Shown here one piece after another: positions 1-8,107 of a stretch of 64,000 nucleotides of DNA. Both the position numbers and the translations under genes were made by a program. The DNA lies in contig NZ_CP061291.1 of assembly GCF_018687455.1 (NCBI RefSeq), positions 1,550,001-1,614,000 on the forward strand. The letters are read 5' to 3'. How positions within the stretch are numbered: the stretch's first letter is position 1; every line of letters begins with the position of its first letter. The notes under the pieces are model-generated. The model did no database searches. It saw only the letters and a list, made by a program, of their open reading frames with translations, and had not been told where the DNA came from. This DNA is from Polynucleobacter sp. TSB-Sco08W16 (GTDB lineage Bacteria > Pseudomonadota > Gammaproteobacteria > Burkholderiales > Burkholderiaceae).

Positions 1-302
1 GCGAAGCTGGCAATGTTGGCTCATCCCTACAAGCCGAGCTCACAATTAAATTAGGCGATGTCGACTTTGCTATCTTGCATTCACTGGAAGATGACTTACG
101 TTTTGTCACGATCACCTCAAGCGCTAATATTGAGTTAAGCAATGCGGGCTTAGAAGTTCTCGTGCGCGGCAGTCAATATAAGAAGTGTGGGCGCTGCTGG
201 CATCACACCCAAGATGTTGGTGCCAATACGGATCATCCAGAACTTTGTGGGCGCTGCATTAGCAACCTATTTGGCGATGGTGATCATCGCTTGTTTGCCT
301 AA
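1..302 (+). CDS. ileS: Isoleucyl-tRNA synthetase, C-terminal end (partial)
   Basis: The reading frame is open from base 3 and ends with TAA at 300-302, so only about the last 99 residues of a roughly 930-residue enzyme are present. IleRS charges tRNA-Ile in the cytoplasm. The visible end carries the C-terminal zinc-binding finger of bacterial IleRS, with two CxxC pairs (CGRCWHH, then CGRC about 20 residues later) just before the stop. The gene directly downstream is lspA, 13 nt away, the usual ileS-lspA order in Proteobacteria, which supports the call. The start and catalytic HIGH/KMSKS regions lie outside the window. Confidence 0.93.
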   Translation, partial: EAGNVGSSLQAELTIKLGDVDFAILHSLEDDLRFVTITSSANIELSNAGLEVLVRGSQYKKCGRCWHHTQDVGANTDHPELCGRCISNLFGDGDHRLFA

Positions 303-315
303 ATATTAAATTTTG

Positions 316-804
316 ATGAGCATAACTTTTTTACGCTGCCTAGCGATTGCCACAGTAACTCTGCTGCTGGACCAATCAACCAAGTGGCTAGCACTGAGTC
401 ACTTACAGATGGGCATACCAGATCAGGTACTTCCCTTTCTCAATTGGTTGCTACTGTTTAATCCAGGCGCAGCGTTTTCTTTTCTGGCTCAAGGTTCTGG
501 TTGGCAGCGTTGGTTTTTTACTATTCTCGGTTTAGTTGCCTGTATTTACATTCTGATTGTTTTACGGAAACATCAAGAAGATCGTCTGCTTTGTGTGGCC
601 CTGAGCCTCATTCTTGGCGGAGCCATAGGCAATGTATTGGATCGGCTGATGTATGGCGCAGTGGTCGACTTTATTGATGTGCACTATGCCCATTGGCATT
701 GGCCAGCATTTAATGTGGCCGATAGCGCTATTTGCATCGGGGCAGTACTAATCATTTTCGGTGAATTGCACAAGTCATTTGGCAAATCCCCTCAATCCCA
801 TTAA
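316..804 (+). CDS. lspA: Lipoprotein signal peptidase (signal peptidase II)
   Basis: Inner-membrane aspartyl protease that removes the signal peptide from diacylglyceryl-modified prolipoproteins. The 162-residue protein has four hydrophobic segments and the family motifs: DQSTK near residue 20, NPGAAFSFL near 50, GNVLDRL near 106, and the two catalytic aspartates in VVDF (about D118) and NVADS (about D136). I start at the ATG at 316; a TTG one codon earlier (313) is in frame but less likely. It sits 13 nt after ileS and 9 nt before coaBC, so it is probably cotranscribed. Length and motifs are normal for the family. Confidence 0.95.
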   Translation: MSITFLRCLAIATVTLLLDQSTKWLALSHLQMGIPDQVLPFLNWLLLFNPGAAFSFLAQGSGWQRWFFTILGLVACIYILIVLRKHQEDRLLCVALSLILGGAIGNVLDRLMYGAVVDFIDVHYAHWHWPAFNVADSAICIGAVLIIFGELHKSFGKSPQSH

Positions 805-813
805 GCTGGCGCC

Positions 814-2025
814 ATGCAATCCCTTTTAAATAAGAAAATCGTTCTTGGCATCTCCGGTGGTATTGCCGCCTATAAGACGCCAGAGCTCGCGCGCCTTTTG
901 ATGCAAGAAGGTGCATCAGTGCAGGTAGTGATGACAGAAGCAGCTCAGCAATTTGTAACTCCTGTAACTATGCAAGCCCTGACTGGCAATCCGGTTTACT
1001 TGAGTCAATGGGATAGCACTATTCCAAACAACATGGCACACATTGAGCTGTCTCGCTCGGCCGATGTCATTCTGATTGCGCCTGCAAGTGCTGATCTCAT
1101 GGCGAAGCTTTCTCTAGGCCTCGCAGATGACTTATTGACTACACTTTGCCTAGCAAGAGATTGCCCCCTTCTACTCACACCAGCAATGAATAAGCAGATG
1201 TGGGAACATGCGGCCACCCAAAGAAGTGCCGAACGACTCGAAAAAGATGGTGTGACATTACTTGGTCCCGCTAGCGGTTTTCAGGCATGTGGTGAAGTTG
1301 GCATGGGTCGCATGCTAGAACCCGCTGAAATTACTGAGCAAGTCATTGCCTTTTTTCAGAAAAAAACGCTAATCGGGAAAAAAGTACTGATTACTGCTGG
1401 CCCAACATTTGAAGCAATTGATCCAGTTCGAGGCATTACTAACCATAGCTCTGGCAAGATGGGTTTTGCTATCGCGAGAGCAGCCCTAGAGGCTGGTGCA
1501 GAGGTTCATCTGATTGCAGGCCCTTGTGATCTCTCTACTCCACTAGAAGCCACGGGTAAGATTACCCGCACGAATGTAGTAAGCGCTCAAGAGATGCATG
1601 TTGCGACATTAGCGGCAGCGGATTGTGATCTATTCTTTGCAGTGGCTGCAGTAGCGGACTGGGGTGTTGCCAAGCCCGCGAAGGAAAAGATTAAGCGCAA
1701 TGGCAAAGAAGCTCCAAGCATCGAATTTATAGCCAACCCAGACATTCTTCTTGATGTTGCTAAAACAGTCAAAACTAAAAGTGGCAAACCTTACCCATAC
1801 TGCGTAGGCTTTGCAGCTGAATCGACTGATCTAGAGCAACATACTGATGAAAAAAGAAAGCGTAAAGGCATTCCGATGATTGTTGGCAATATTGGTCCCG
1901 ACACCTTTGGTAGCGATCTAAATCAATTACTCGTAATATATGCTAGTGGCAGCAAAAAACTTGCCAAGGCTGAGAAACTACATTTGGCTCGTCAATTGAT
2001 TCAGCTAGTTGCCAAGAAAATTTAG
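814..2025 (+). CDS. coaBC: Bifunctional phosphopantothenoylcysteine decarboxylase / phosphopantothenate-cysteine ligase
   Basis: Catalyses two consecutive steps of coenzyme A synthesis: CTP-dependent joining of cysteine to 4'-phosphopantothenate (CoaB) and FMN-dependent decarboxylation to 4'-phosphopantetheine (CoaC). The N-terminal CoaC half (about residues 1-180) has the active-site His in NMAHIE (H76), PAMN at 123-126 and the catalytic Cys in GFQACGE (C159). The CoaB half starts near 189 with LITAGPTFE and contains GITNHSSGKMG. The full length of 403 residues is typical. It follows lspA by 9 nt and precedes dut, the frequent coaBC-dut pairing. panB at 23115 supplies an earlier step of the same pathway. 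Confidence 0.96.
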   Translation: MQSLLNKKIVLGISGGIAAYKTPELARLLMQEGASVQVVMTEAAQQFVTPVTMQALTGNPVYLSQWDSTIPNNMAHIELSRSADVILIAPASADLMAKLSLGLADDLLTTLCLARDCPLLLTPAMNKQMWEHAATQRSAERLEKDGVTLLGPASGFQACGEVGMGRMLEPAEITEQVIAFFQKKTLIGKKVLITAGPTFEAIDPVRGITNHSSGKMGFAIARAALEAGAEVHLIAGPCDLSTPLEATGKITRTNVVSAQEMHVATLAAADCDLFFAVAAVADWGVAKPAKEKIKRNGKEAPSIEFIANPDILLDVAKTVKTKSGKPYPYCVGFAAESTDLEQHTDEKRKRKGIPMIVGNIGPDTFGSDLNQLLVIYASGSKKLAKAEKLHLARQLIQLVAKKI

Positions 2026-2068
2026 CTTCAAAGTTTTTTCATTTTCACCTCCAGTTTTAGGAAATCCC

Positions 2069-2518
2069 ATGCAAGCTCTTCAAGTCAAAATTCTCGATGA
2101 ACGTATGCGCGATCAGTTGCCTAGTTATGGCACACCAGGAAGTGCCGGTCTAGATCTACGAGCCTGTATCGATGAAGCCATTGAGATTGCCCCGGGCCAA
2201 ACTGTATTAGTCCCAACCGGGCTTGCCATTTATGTAGAAGATCCTCGCTATGCCGCCTTTATCCTGCCACGTTCTGGCCTGGGACATAAACACGGTATTG
2301 TGTTGGGCAACTTAGTTGGCCTAATTGACTCGGACTACCAAGGTCAACTCATGGTGAGCACCTGGAATCGTGGATCCACCCCATTCAAACTCGAGCCAAT
2401 GGAGCGTTTGGCTCAATTGGTAGTGATGCCAGTACAGCAAGTTGAACTCAAAGTAGTGGAAGAGTTTACTGAAAGTAGTCGTGGTGCCGGTGGATTTGGA
2501 AGTACTGGCAGAACTTAA
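2069..2518 (+). CDS. dut: Deoxyuridine 5'-triphosphate nucleotidohydrolase (dUTPase)
   Basis: Hydrolyses dUTP to dUMP and pyrophosphate, keeping uracil out of DNA and supplying dTMP synthesis. All five trimeric dUTPase motifs are visible in order: GSAGLDLRA, PRSGLG, GLIDSDYQG, a segment around EPMERLAQL, and the C-terminal glycine-rich arm RGAGGFGSTG. I choose the ATG at 2069 because it has an AGGAAA-like ribosome site just upstream and gives the usual length of 149 residues; the frame stays open for 20 codons further upstream, but that extension is not family-like. It is the last gene of the ileS-lspA-coaBC-dut run and is followed by a strong hairpin. Confidence 0.95.
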   Translation: MQALQVKILDERMRDQLPSYGTPGSAGLDLRACIDEAIEIAPGQTVLVPTGLAIYVEDPRYAAFILPRSGLGHKHGIVLGNLVGLIDSDYQGQLMVSTWNRGSTPFKLEPMERLAQLVVMPVQQVELKVVEEFTESSRGAGGFGSTGRT

Positions 2519-2541
2519 AGTTATAAAAGCCGCCACTCGTA

Positions 2542-2575
2542 ATGCAGAAGACCACCCTTGGGTGGTCTTCTGCAT
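2542..2575. terminator. Bidirectional hairpin between dut and the MFS gene
   Basis: A perfect 16-bp inverted repeat (2542-2557 with 2560-2575) around a 2-nt centre, with core ACCACCC/GGGTGGT. It lies between the convergent genes dut (+) and the transporter (-), so it most likely stops transcription from both sides. Neither side has a long U-tract, so strength and Rho-independence are uncertain. Confidence 0.75.
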
Positions 2576-2598
2576 TTATCAATAAGTAAAATTGGTTT

Positions 2599-3849
2599 TT
2601 AAGCTGATTTATTAGCGCTCTCGATAAATCTCTTTCGAGCTGGTGCCAAAACAAACTTTGCCGTAAATGCTGCGGTAATTGTTACGGCAGCTCCTAAAAT
2701 CAACACAATATCCCAGTTACCACCCGCAGACAATACTGATGCCAAAGGCACAATTAAAGAAGCAGTGCCTTTTGCGGTATATAAAGTTCCTGCGTTACCA
2801 GCTGCATTCTTAACGCCAAAAGTATCGGCACAAATGGCTGGAAAAATCGAGAAAATTTCACCCCAAAACAAAAATATTAAGGCGGCAAAAGTCATAAATG
2901 CCATTGGCTCATGGCCATACTTCATTAGCCCTAACATTGCCAACCCCTCACCAAAAAATACAAAAAACATAGTATTTTCCCGTCCTAAACGGTCAGAGAT
3001 GAAGCCGCAAAGAGGACGTGTAAAGCCATTGCAAAGGTTATCAATAGATAAAGTCATTGTTAACAGCGGCAGAGTTAAACCAAACAAGGTAATGGGTAAT
3101 TTGGCTAAACCATAATCTTTAGCAATAGGGCCAATTTGCGCAGTTGCCATGAGACCGCCGGCTGCAACAACCACGAAAATGACATAAATCAACCAGAAGA
3201 TTGGCTTTTTAATCATTTCGCCAGACGTGTAATCAACCTTGGTTGTCACAATACGAGGAGCGGCCTGAACTCCAACCGGAGGTTTTGGCTTAGTCATGAG
3301 TAAGGCGAGTAAAAAGATTAAAGCGCCTTGTGCGATTCCAAAAAATAAAAATGCATGCTCATATCCATCGGTCAAAATCATATTGCCAATAGGAATAACG
3401 GTAACTGCAGCACCAGCACCAAAGCCTGCAGCAGTTAAACCAGCTGCTAATCCACGCTTATCTGGGAACCATTTCAAGGCATTACCAACGCAAGTTCCAT
3501 AAACACAACCCGCGCCAATACCAGCAATGACAGCCGCAACATAAAGCATCTCTAGGCTGGTGGCAAAACTATCAAGCACCCACCCAGCCGCCGCAAATAC
3601 CGCGCCGATAAGAATGACAAAGCGAGGACCAAATTTATCAACCATCCAGCCCTCAACTGGAACTAACCAGGTTTCAACAACAATAAAAATCGAAAAAGAT
3701 AACTGAATTGCAGAAAGAGTCCAGCCTGTCTTGACCTGCATTGGACTCACAAATAAAGTCCACGCATATTGTAAATTTGCGACCAGCCCCATACATAGAA
3801 TGCCAAAAAAAAGCTGCGCCCACCTGTTATGCCAGGGTTTTGTACTCAT
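2599..3849 (-). CDS. MFS transporter, oxalate/formate antiporter (OFA) family
   Basis: Predicted 12-helix inner-membrane transporter of 416 residues. Features typical of the OFA group of the major facilitator superfamily are visible: N-terminal NLQYAWTLFVSPM, the loop 2-3 motif with VDKFGPR, the glycine-rich GIGAGCVYGTCVGNALKWF, and KRGLAAGL. OxlT of Oxalobacter, the founding member, swaps oxalate for formate; the substrate here cannot be told from sequence, and many relatives carry other monocarboxylates. No oxalate or formate catabolic genes lie nearby, so context does not help. It is a single-gene unit, convergent with dut and divergent from 4211-4999. Confidence 0.8.
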   Translation of the reverse strand: MSTKPWHNRWAQLFFGILCMGLVANLQYAWTLFVSPMQVKTGWTLSAIQLSFSIFIVVETWLVPVEGWMVDKFGPRFVILIGAVFAAAGWVLDSFATSLEMLYVAAVIAGIGAGCVYGTCVGNALKWFPDKRGLAAGLTAAGFGAGAAVTVIPIGNMILTDGYEHAFLFFGIAQGALIFLLALLMTKPKPPVGVQAAPRIVTTKVDYTSGEMIKKPIFWLIYVIFVVVAAGGLMATAQIGPIAKDYGLAKLPITLFGLTLPLLTMTLSIDNLCNGFTRPLCGFISDRLGRENTMFFVFFGEGLAMLGLMKYGHEPMAFMTFAALIFLFWGEIFSIFPAICADTFGVKNAAGNAGTLYTAKGTASLIVPLASVLSAGGNWDIVLILGAAVTITAAFTAKFVLAPARKRFIESANKSA

Positions 3850-4210
3850 TTAATCTGTCTCCGATTTATAAATTTTATAATTGCACATCAACTTATTGGC
3901 GCAGCCCATCAAAAAACATCAACTTGTCTATTAATGCAACTTTTACCAATAGGGGTCGGTGACCACAAATCAAAGTAGCAATAAAATAATTTTTGTATTT
4001 TTTATCGCGCTTCTAAGGATAAAATTTTCACATGTACACATTTTTTTATATAGCGTATTTTTTAATCGTTTGTACCTAAGAAAAATTAATTTAGATATTA
4101 AAAATTGACGGGCATCAATCTTTGAGGAAATAGTTATTTACCTTTCTGAGATTGCAAATATATTACCCACGCAAGCCCAAATTTATCTCCACTAACATTT
4201 AGAGTGAAAT
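3850..4210. other. 361-bp AT-rich intergenic region between divergent genes
   Basis: The longest non-coding stretch in the window, clearly richer in A and T than its neighbours. It holds the upstream regions of the transporter (-) and the exported orphan (+). I see a 10-nt direct repeat (ACATCAACTT at 3885-3894 and 3916-3925, 31 bp apart) on the transporter side and an FNR-like palindrome at 4105-4118. No RNA gene or convincing ORF was recognised. Confidence 0.6.
4105..4118 (+). promoter_or_regulatory. FNR/CRP-family operator-like palindrome
   Basis: The site reads TTGAC-N4-ATCAA and matches the FNR consensus TTGAT-N4-ATCAA at 9 of 10 defined positions. A TATATT hexamer at 4159-4164 could be a -10 element for the downstream gene; this would place the operator centre about 60 bp before the start point, a spacing known for class I activation. 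Function is inferred only, and an isolated match can arise by chance in AT-rich DNA. Confidence 0.35.
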
Positions 4211-4999
4211 TTGAAATTACTGAAGTTTTGCTATATTCCAAAAAATGTAGCCATCATTGCATTGATGGCCTTCCTTGCTGTTCTATCGGATGCAACAGAC
4301 TTTGATCCCGAGAAGAAAAGAGCTGCCAAAACCACCAGAATCCTTTGGGACTATTCGCGGTTCAATAAGAATAGTGGCGGTATTGAACCGCTTAAAAAGG
4401 AAGATATTGATTTTTTAAGCGAGGTCGTATGGCAAGATCACGGACTGCCTAAAAGATTTATTTCCGAGGCTGAGTGGAGTTCTTACGAGAAGCTTGCCAA
4501 AAAGAAGGGTTATGAACTAATCCCCCAATTTATTCTGGCGGGCGGGAAGAGGTTAAAAACTGCGGGCAATCATTACTTAAAGATCAAAGATCTCATTGAT
4601 AGTAATTTGAAAAATGGCATTTCATTAGCCTTTGATCAGAACGGAAACCCAATTAGATCAATATCCGAGCTTAACGGTGACTGCCTGGTTTCATCTGAAT
4701 TGCTCGATAAATACTTGGAGAGCTCAAAAACATTATTTGGTGAACCACCGCCATTGCATTCGATACGCGGTTACAAAATGCTAAGTCAAGCTAACCAAAT
4801 TTTGGCCCAGATTGCATACCTTAAGCTAGACCCACTTAATCTACCCCGCCGACTACCGGCTGACCCCAGCTCCACAAAGCTGGCAATTCAACAATTAGCC
4901 CTCCAAAATTATGAGCTCTTTCCCTCCAAAGCAACCTTTAATCAAGCATGGTATCGACTAACAAAAAGTGGGGAGATTCGTTACACAGATAGCGCATAA
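4211..4999 (+). CDS. Hypothetical exported protein, no recognised family
   Basis: I do not recognise this 262-residue protein. The TTG at 4211 gives an N-terminus that looks like a signal peptide: basic start (MKLLKF), hydrophobic stretch IIALMAFLAVL, and a possible cleavage after LSDA near residue 28. The mature part is rich in Lys, Leu and Ser, with no membrane segment, no cysteine cluster and no motif I can name. The next in-frame ATG (about 4265) would destroy the signal, so TTG is preferred although the ribosome site is weak. Flanked by an AT-rich gap with an FNR-like site and by a terminator, it is a single-gene unit. It may be lineage-specific. Confidence 0.6.
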   Translation: MKLLKFCYIPKNVAIIALMAFLAVLSDATDFDPEKKRAAKTTRILWDYSRFNKNSGGIEPLKKEDIDFLSEVVWQDHGLPKRFISEAEWSSYEKLAKKKGYELIPQFILAGGKRLKTAGNHYLKIKDLIDSNLKNGISLAFDQNGNPIRSISELNGDCLVSSELLDKYLESSKTLFGEPPPLHSIRGYKMLSQANQILAQIAYLKLDPLNLPRRLPADPSSTKLAIQQLALQNYELFPSKATFNQAWYRLTKSGEIRYTDSA

Positions 5000-5042
5000 C
5001 AAACGTAAGACTAAGCAAACAAGTGCTGATGAAATACAAAAA

Positions 5043-5076
5043 AAAAGTAAGGCCACCTAAAGGTGGCCTTACTTTT
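5043..5076. terminator. Bidirectional terminator hairpin
   Basis: A perfect 16-bp inverted repeat (5043-5058 with 5061-5076) with a 2-nt centre. The outer arms are A-rich on the left and T-rich on the right, so each strand ends its stem in a run of U. It separates the convergent orphan gene (ends 4999) and the Hc1-like gene (ends 5098). Confidence 0.85.
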
Positions 5077-5097
5077 ACTCACAAGGTATGAAGGGGA

Positions 5098-5331
5098 TTA
5101 CTTACGAATATGCGCATGACGAGCAGCGTCTTGCGACATGCCAGCACCAGCACCTTCACGAGATTCTTTTTCAGCAGTGATTTCTTTGCGACGCTCTTTG
5201 CATGAGCCAGCAATTTCTTGCAAGGCCTTGCGAGCACGCGCTGCAGATGCTTTGATTCCTTTACCTTGAAACTTTTCATTCTCCGCTTTGTAAGTTTCAA
5301 AAGCTTCCAGCAATTTATCGTGATGAGACAT
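5098..5331 (-). CDS. Small basic histone H1-like (Hc1-type) protein
   Basis: A 77-residue Lys/Arg/Ala-rich protein. The central part KASAARARKALQEIAG followed by CKERRKEI resembles the helical core of the Hc1 histone H1-like family known from Chlamydia and found as short proteins in other bacteria. This is a pattern match from memory, not a profile search. If right, it would bind DNA or RNA non-specifically in the nucleoid. The C-terminal tail is short (ends HAHIRK) and lacks the long Lys/Ala repeats of larger bacterial H1-like proteins. A GGGAAA ribosome site precedes the ATG. It lies 31 nt downstream of clpA on the same strand, so it may be partly cotranscribed, and is followed by a strong terminator. 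Confidence 0.55.
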   Translation of the reverse strand: MSHHDKLLEAFETYKAENEKFQGKGIKASAARARKALQEIAGSCKERRKEITAEKESREGAGAGMSQDAARHAHIRK

Positions 5332-5362
5332 GTTTTCCCTTTATTAGTAAATCTAGTGTGGA

Positions 5363-7669
5363 TTAAATTTCTTCTGCAGGAGCTATATCAGCCTTAGCAG
5401 CCTTACCTGGTAATTTTGGGGTATCAAAGTTCAACAGCACTTTGCCATCTGCATCGATATCCACATCTACATGACCGCCCTGAGCCAACTTACCAAACAG
5501 TAATTCATCAGCAAGGGCCTTGCGTACAGTATCTTGAATAATCCGCTGCATTGGTCTCGCGCCCATGAGTGGGTCGAAACCATGTTTAGCCAAGTGTGCA
5601 CGTAATGCTGGGCTAAAGGTAGCATCGACCTTCTTCTCATGCAATTGCTCTTCTAACTGCATCAAGAACTTATCCACCACACGCATGATGATAGTTTCAT
5701 CAAGTGCCTTGAAGGAAACGATAGCATCTAAACGGTTGCGGAACTCAGGCGTGAAGAATTTCTTAATATCAGCCATCTCATCACCAGTCTCACGGACATT
5801 GGTAAAGCCCATGGTGGATTTCTGCATCGCTTCAGCACCAGCATTTGTGGTCATGATGATGATCACGTTACGGAAGTCAGTTTTGCGACCATTGTTATCC
5901 GTCAAAGTACCGTGATCCATCACCTGCAAGAGGATGTTGAAAATATCTGGATGGGCTTTTTCAATCTCATCGAGCAAGAGGACGCAATGCGGCTTCTTAT
6001 TGACGGCTTCAGTAAGCAGGCCGCCTTGATCAAAGCCAACATAACCTGGAGGGGCACCAATTAAACGGCTAACGGCATGACGCTCCATGTACTCAGACAT
6101 ATCAAAACGTAGAAGCTCAATACCTAGGATATAAGCAAGCTGTTTTGCAACCTCAGTCTTACCAACACCTGTCGGCCCTGAGAATAAGAATGAGCCAATT
6201 GGGCGATCAATCTTGCCAAGACCGGCACGAGTCATCTTAATGGCGCTAGCCAAAGCCTCAATGGCAGGATCTTGACCAAAAACCACGCTCTTAATATCGC
6301 GATCCAAGGTTTGCAGCTTGCTACGATCGTCCACAGTGACAGATTGGGGCGGTATACGAGCAATCTTGGCAACAATCTCTTCGATCTCGGGACGACCAAT
6401 GGTTTTCTTCTGCTTGGACTTCGGCAAAATACGTTGAGCAGCACCTGCCTCATCAATCACATCAATTGCTTTATCAGGCAAGTGACGATCATTGATATAT
6501 CGGGCAGAAAGTTCTGCTGCAGCCACTAAAGCGCCAGCTGCGTATTTCACGCTGTGGTGTTCCTCGAAGCGAGATTTCAGGCCGCGCAAAATTTGCACAG
6601 TCTGATCAACGGTTGGCTCCACTACATCTACTTTTTGGAAGCGACGTGATAGAGCTGCGTCTTTTTCGAAGATGCCACGGTATTCAGTGAAGGTGGTTGC
6701 ACCAATACATTTGAGTTGCCCATTAGACAGGGCTGGCTTTAATAAATTACTTGCATCTAAAGTGCCGCCCGAGGCAGCGCCCGCACCAATCAGGGTATGA
6801 ATCTCATCAATAAATAAAACGCCATGAGCGTGATCTTTTAGTGACTTAAGAACACTCTTTAAACGTTGCTCGAAGTCACCACGGTATTTGGTACCAGCCA
6901 GTAATGCACCCATATCTAATGAATACACGGTGGCGTCAGCCAAAATGTCGGGTACATCGCCCTTAACGATTCTCCAGGCCAAGCCTTCAGCAATGGCAGT
7001 TTTACCAACACCAGCTTCGCCAACTAACAAAGGATTGTTCTTGCGGCGACGGCAAAGCACTTGAATCACACGCTCTACTTCGCTCTCACGACCAATCAGT
7101 GGGTCAATCTTCCCCTGGCGAGCCAAGGCATTTAGGTTCTGGGTGTACTGATCGAGAGGGCTCTCTTTACCTGACGAGGCTGCCTCTTCTGTCTCTTGCG
7201 TAGTGTCAGCAGGCTTTACATGCTCAGTTTGGTCTTTACGAACGCCATGGCTAATGAAGTTCACGACATCTAAGCGAGTAACGCCTTGCTGTTGCAAGAA
7301 GTACACCGCATGAGAATCTTTCTCGCCAAAGATGGCAACCAATACATTTGCACCAGTCACTTCTTTCTTACCATTGGATGTCGATTGCACGTGCATGATG
7401 GCACGTTGAATCACTCGCTGAAATCCTAATGTAGGCTGTGTATCTACTTCATCATTACCGGGCACTACTGGTGTGTTGTCATTGATAAAGTTTTTCAGTT
7501 GAGCGCGTAACTCTGCGATATTGACAGCGCATGCCTTGAGTACTTCTACCGCGGTAGCGTTGTCAAGCAAGGCGGCCAGCAAATGTTCCACGGTAATGAA
7601 TTCGTGTCGGGATGCCCGTGCGTCAACAAACGCCATGTGCAGACTTACTTCTAGTTCTTGGGCAATCAT
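5363..7669 (-). CDS. clpA: ATP-dependent Clp protease ATP-binding subunit ClpA
   Basis: AAA+ unfoldase that delivers proteins, including N-degron substrates presented by ClpS, to the ClpP peptidase. 768 residues. The N-domain (1-150) is followed by a first AAA module with Walker A GEAGVGKT at about 217-224 and Walker B LFIDEIHT, and a second with GPTGVGKT at about 498-505. The start is the ATG at 7669, which has a GGAGGA ribosome site inside the end of clpS and overlaps its stop as ATGA; an in-frame ATG six codons earlier is unlikely. clpP is not in the window. The order clpS-clpA is standard. Confidence 0.96.
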   Translation of the reverse strand: MIAQELEVSLHMAFVDARASRHEFITVEHLLAALLDNATAVEVLKACAVNIAELRAQLKNFINDNTPVVPGNDEVDTQPTLGFQRVIQRAIMHVQSTSNGKKEVTGANVLVAIFGEKDSHAVYFLQQQGVTRLDVVNFISHGVRKDQTEHVKPADTTQETEEAASSGKESPLDQYTQNLNALARQGKIDPLIGRESEVERVIQVLCRRRKNNPLLVGEAGVGKTAIAEGLAWRIVKGDVPDILADATVYSLDMGALLAGTKYRGDFEQRLKSVLKSLKDHAHGVLFIDEIHTLIGAGAASGGTLDASNLLKPALSNGQLKCIGATTFTEYRGIFEKDAALSRRFQKVDVVEPTVDQTVQILRGLKSRFEEHHSVKYAAGALVAAAELSARYINDRHLPDKAIDVIDEAGAAQRILPKSKQKKTIGRPEIEEIVAKIARIPPQSVTVDDRSKLQTLDRDIKSVVFGQDPAIEALASAIKMTRAGLGKIDRPIGSFLFSGPTGVGKTEVAKQLAYILGIELLRFDMSEYMERHAVSRLIGAPPGYVGFDQGGLLTEAVNKKPHCVLLLDEIEKAHPDIFNILLQVMDHGTLTDNNGRKTDFRNVIIIMTTNAGAEAMQKSTMGFTNVRETGDEMADIKKFFTPEFRNRLDAIVSFKALDETIIMRVVDKFLMQLEEQLHEKKVDATFSPALRAHLAKHGFDPLMGARPMQRIIQDTVRKALADELLFGKLAQGGHVDVDIDADGKVLLNFDTPKLPGKAAKADIAPAEEI

Positions 7670-8013
7670 GCTTCCTCCATAGTGCACTGTAGTGGGTGAC
7701 CCGCTTCACGGGATAATTCAATAACTTGATGCACCTTGGTGGCAGCAACATCACGGGTAAATATTCCGCAAACGCCTTTACCAACCAAATGAACTTGCAA
7801 CATGATGCGCGTTGCTGTTTCGTGGTCCTTATTAAAATACTCCTGAATGACCATCACTACAAATTCCATCGGCGTGTAATCGTCATTCAGTAACAAAACT
7901 TTGTACATTGAAGGAGCCTTAACTTGCTCGACCTGTTTTTCGAGCAAAAGGGTGTCTTCAACGTAGGGATTGGCGGGGACGCCAGTAGTGGGATTTTTGG
8001 GAGTGCGGCTCAT
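7666..8013 (-). CDS. clpS: ATP-dependent Clp protease adaptor ClpS
   Basis: Cytoplasmic adaptor that recognises N-terminal destabilising residues and passes those proteins to ClpA. 115 residues from the ATG at 8013. Family motifs are present: YKVLLLNDDYTPMEFV (the loop that forms the substrate pocket), then HLVGKGVCGIFTRDVAATK. The frame continues upstream to another ATG (8022) and a GTG (8031); none has a clear ribosome site, so the start is uncertain by up to six residues. Its TGA overlaps the clpA start by four bases, implying translational coupling. It is divergent from the cold-shock gene. Confidence 0.93.
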   Translation of the reverse strand: MSRTPKNPTTGVPANPYVEDTLLLEKQVEQVKAPSMYKVLLLNDDYTPMEFVVMVIQEYFNKDHETATRIMLQVHLVGKGVCGIFTRDVAATKVHQVIELSREAGHPLQCTMEEA

Positions 8014-8083
8014 GAGAAACATTCTAAACACAGATATCCAAACTTATTTAAAGGAGGGTCTTGTTGCGAAAAACACGCAAAAA

Positions 8084-8107
8084 GCCCCATTTAAACCATA
8101 TTGGGGC
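8084..8107. terminator. Terminator-like hairpin between divergent clpS and the cold-shock gene
   Basis: A 6-bp GC stem (GCCCCA at 8084-8089 with TGGGGC at 8102-8107) with a 12-nt loop, flanked on both strands by T-runs. It sits upstream of both divergent genes, which is odd for a terminator; it could attenuate leader transcription into clpS or insulate the two units. Confidence 0.45.

Noticed and set aside
2009..2068. Upstream extension of dut overlapping coaBC
   Set aside because: Overlaps the end of coaBC in another frame, and the ATG at 2069 has a good ribosome site and family length.
3850..4210. Possible small RNA gene in the AT-rich gap
   Set aside because: No hairpin with a T-run and no conserved RNA pattern was recognised; only the short repeats and FNR-like site are supported.
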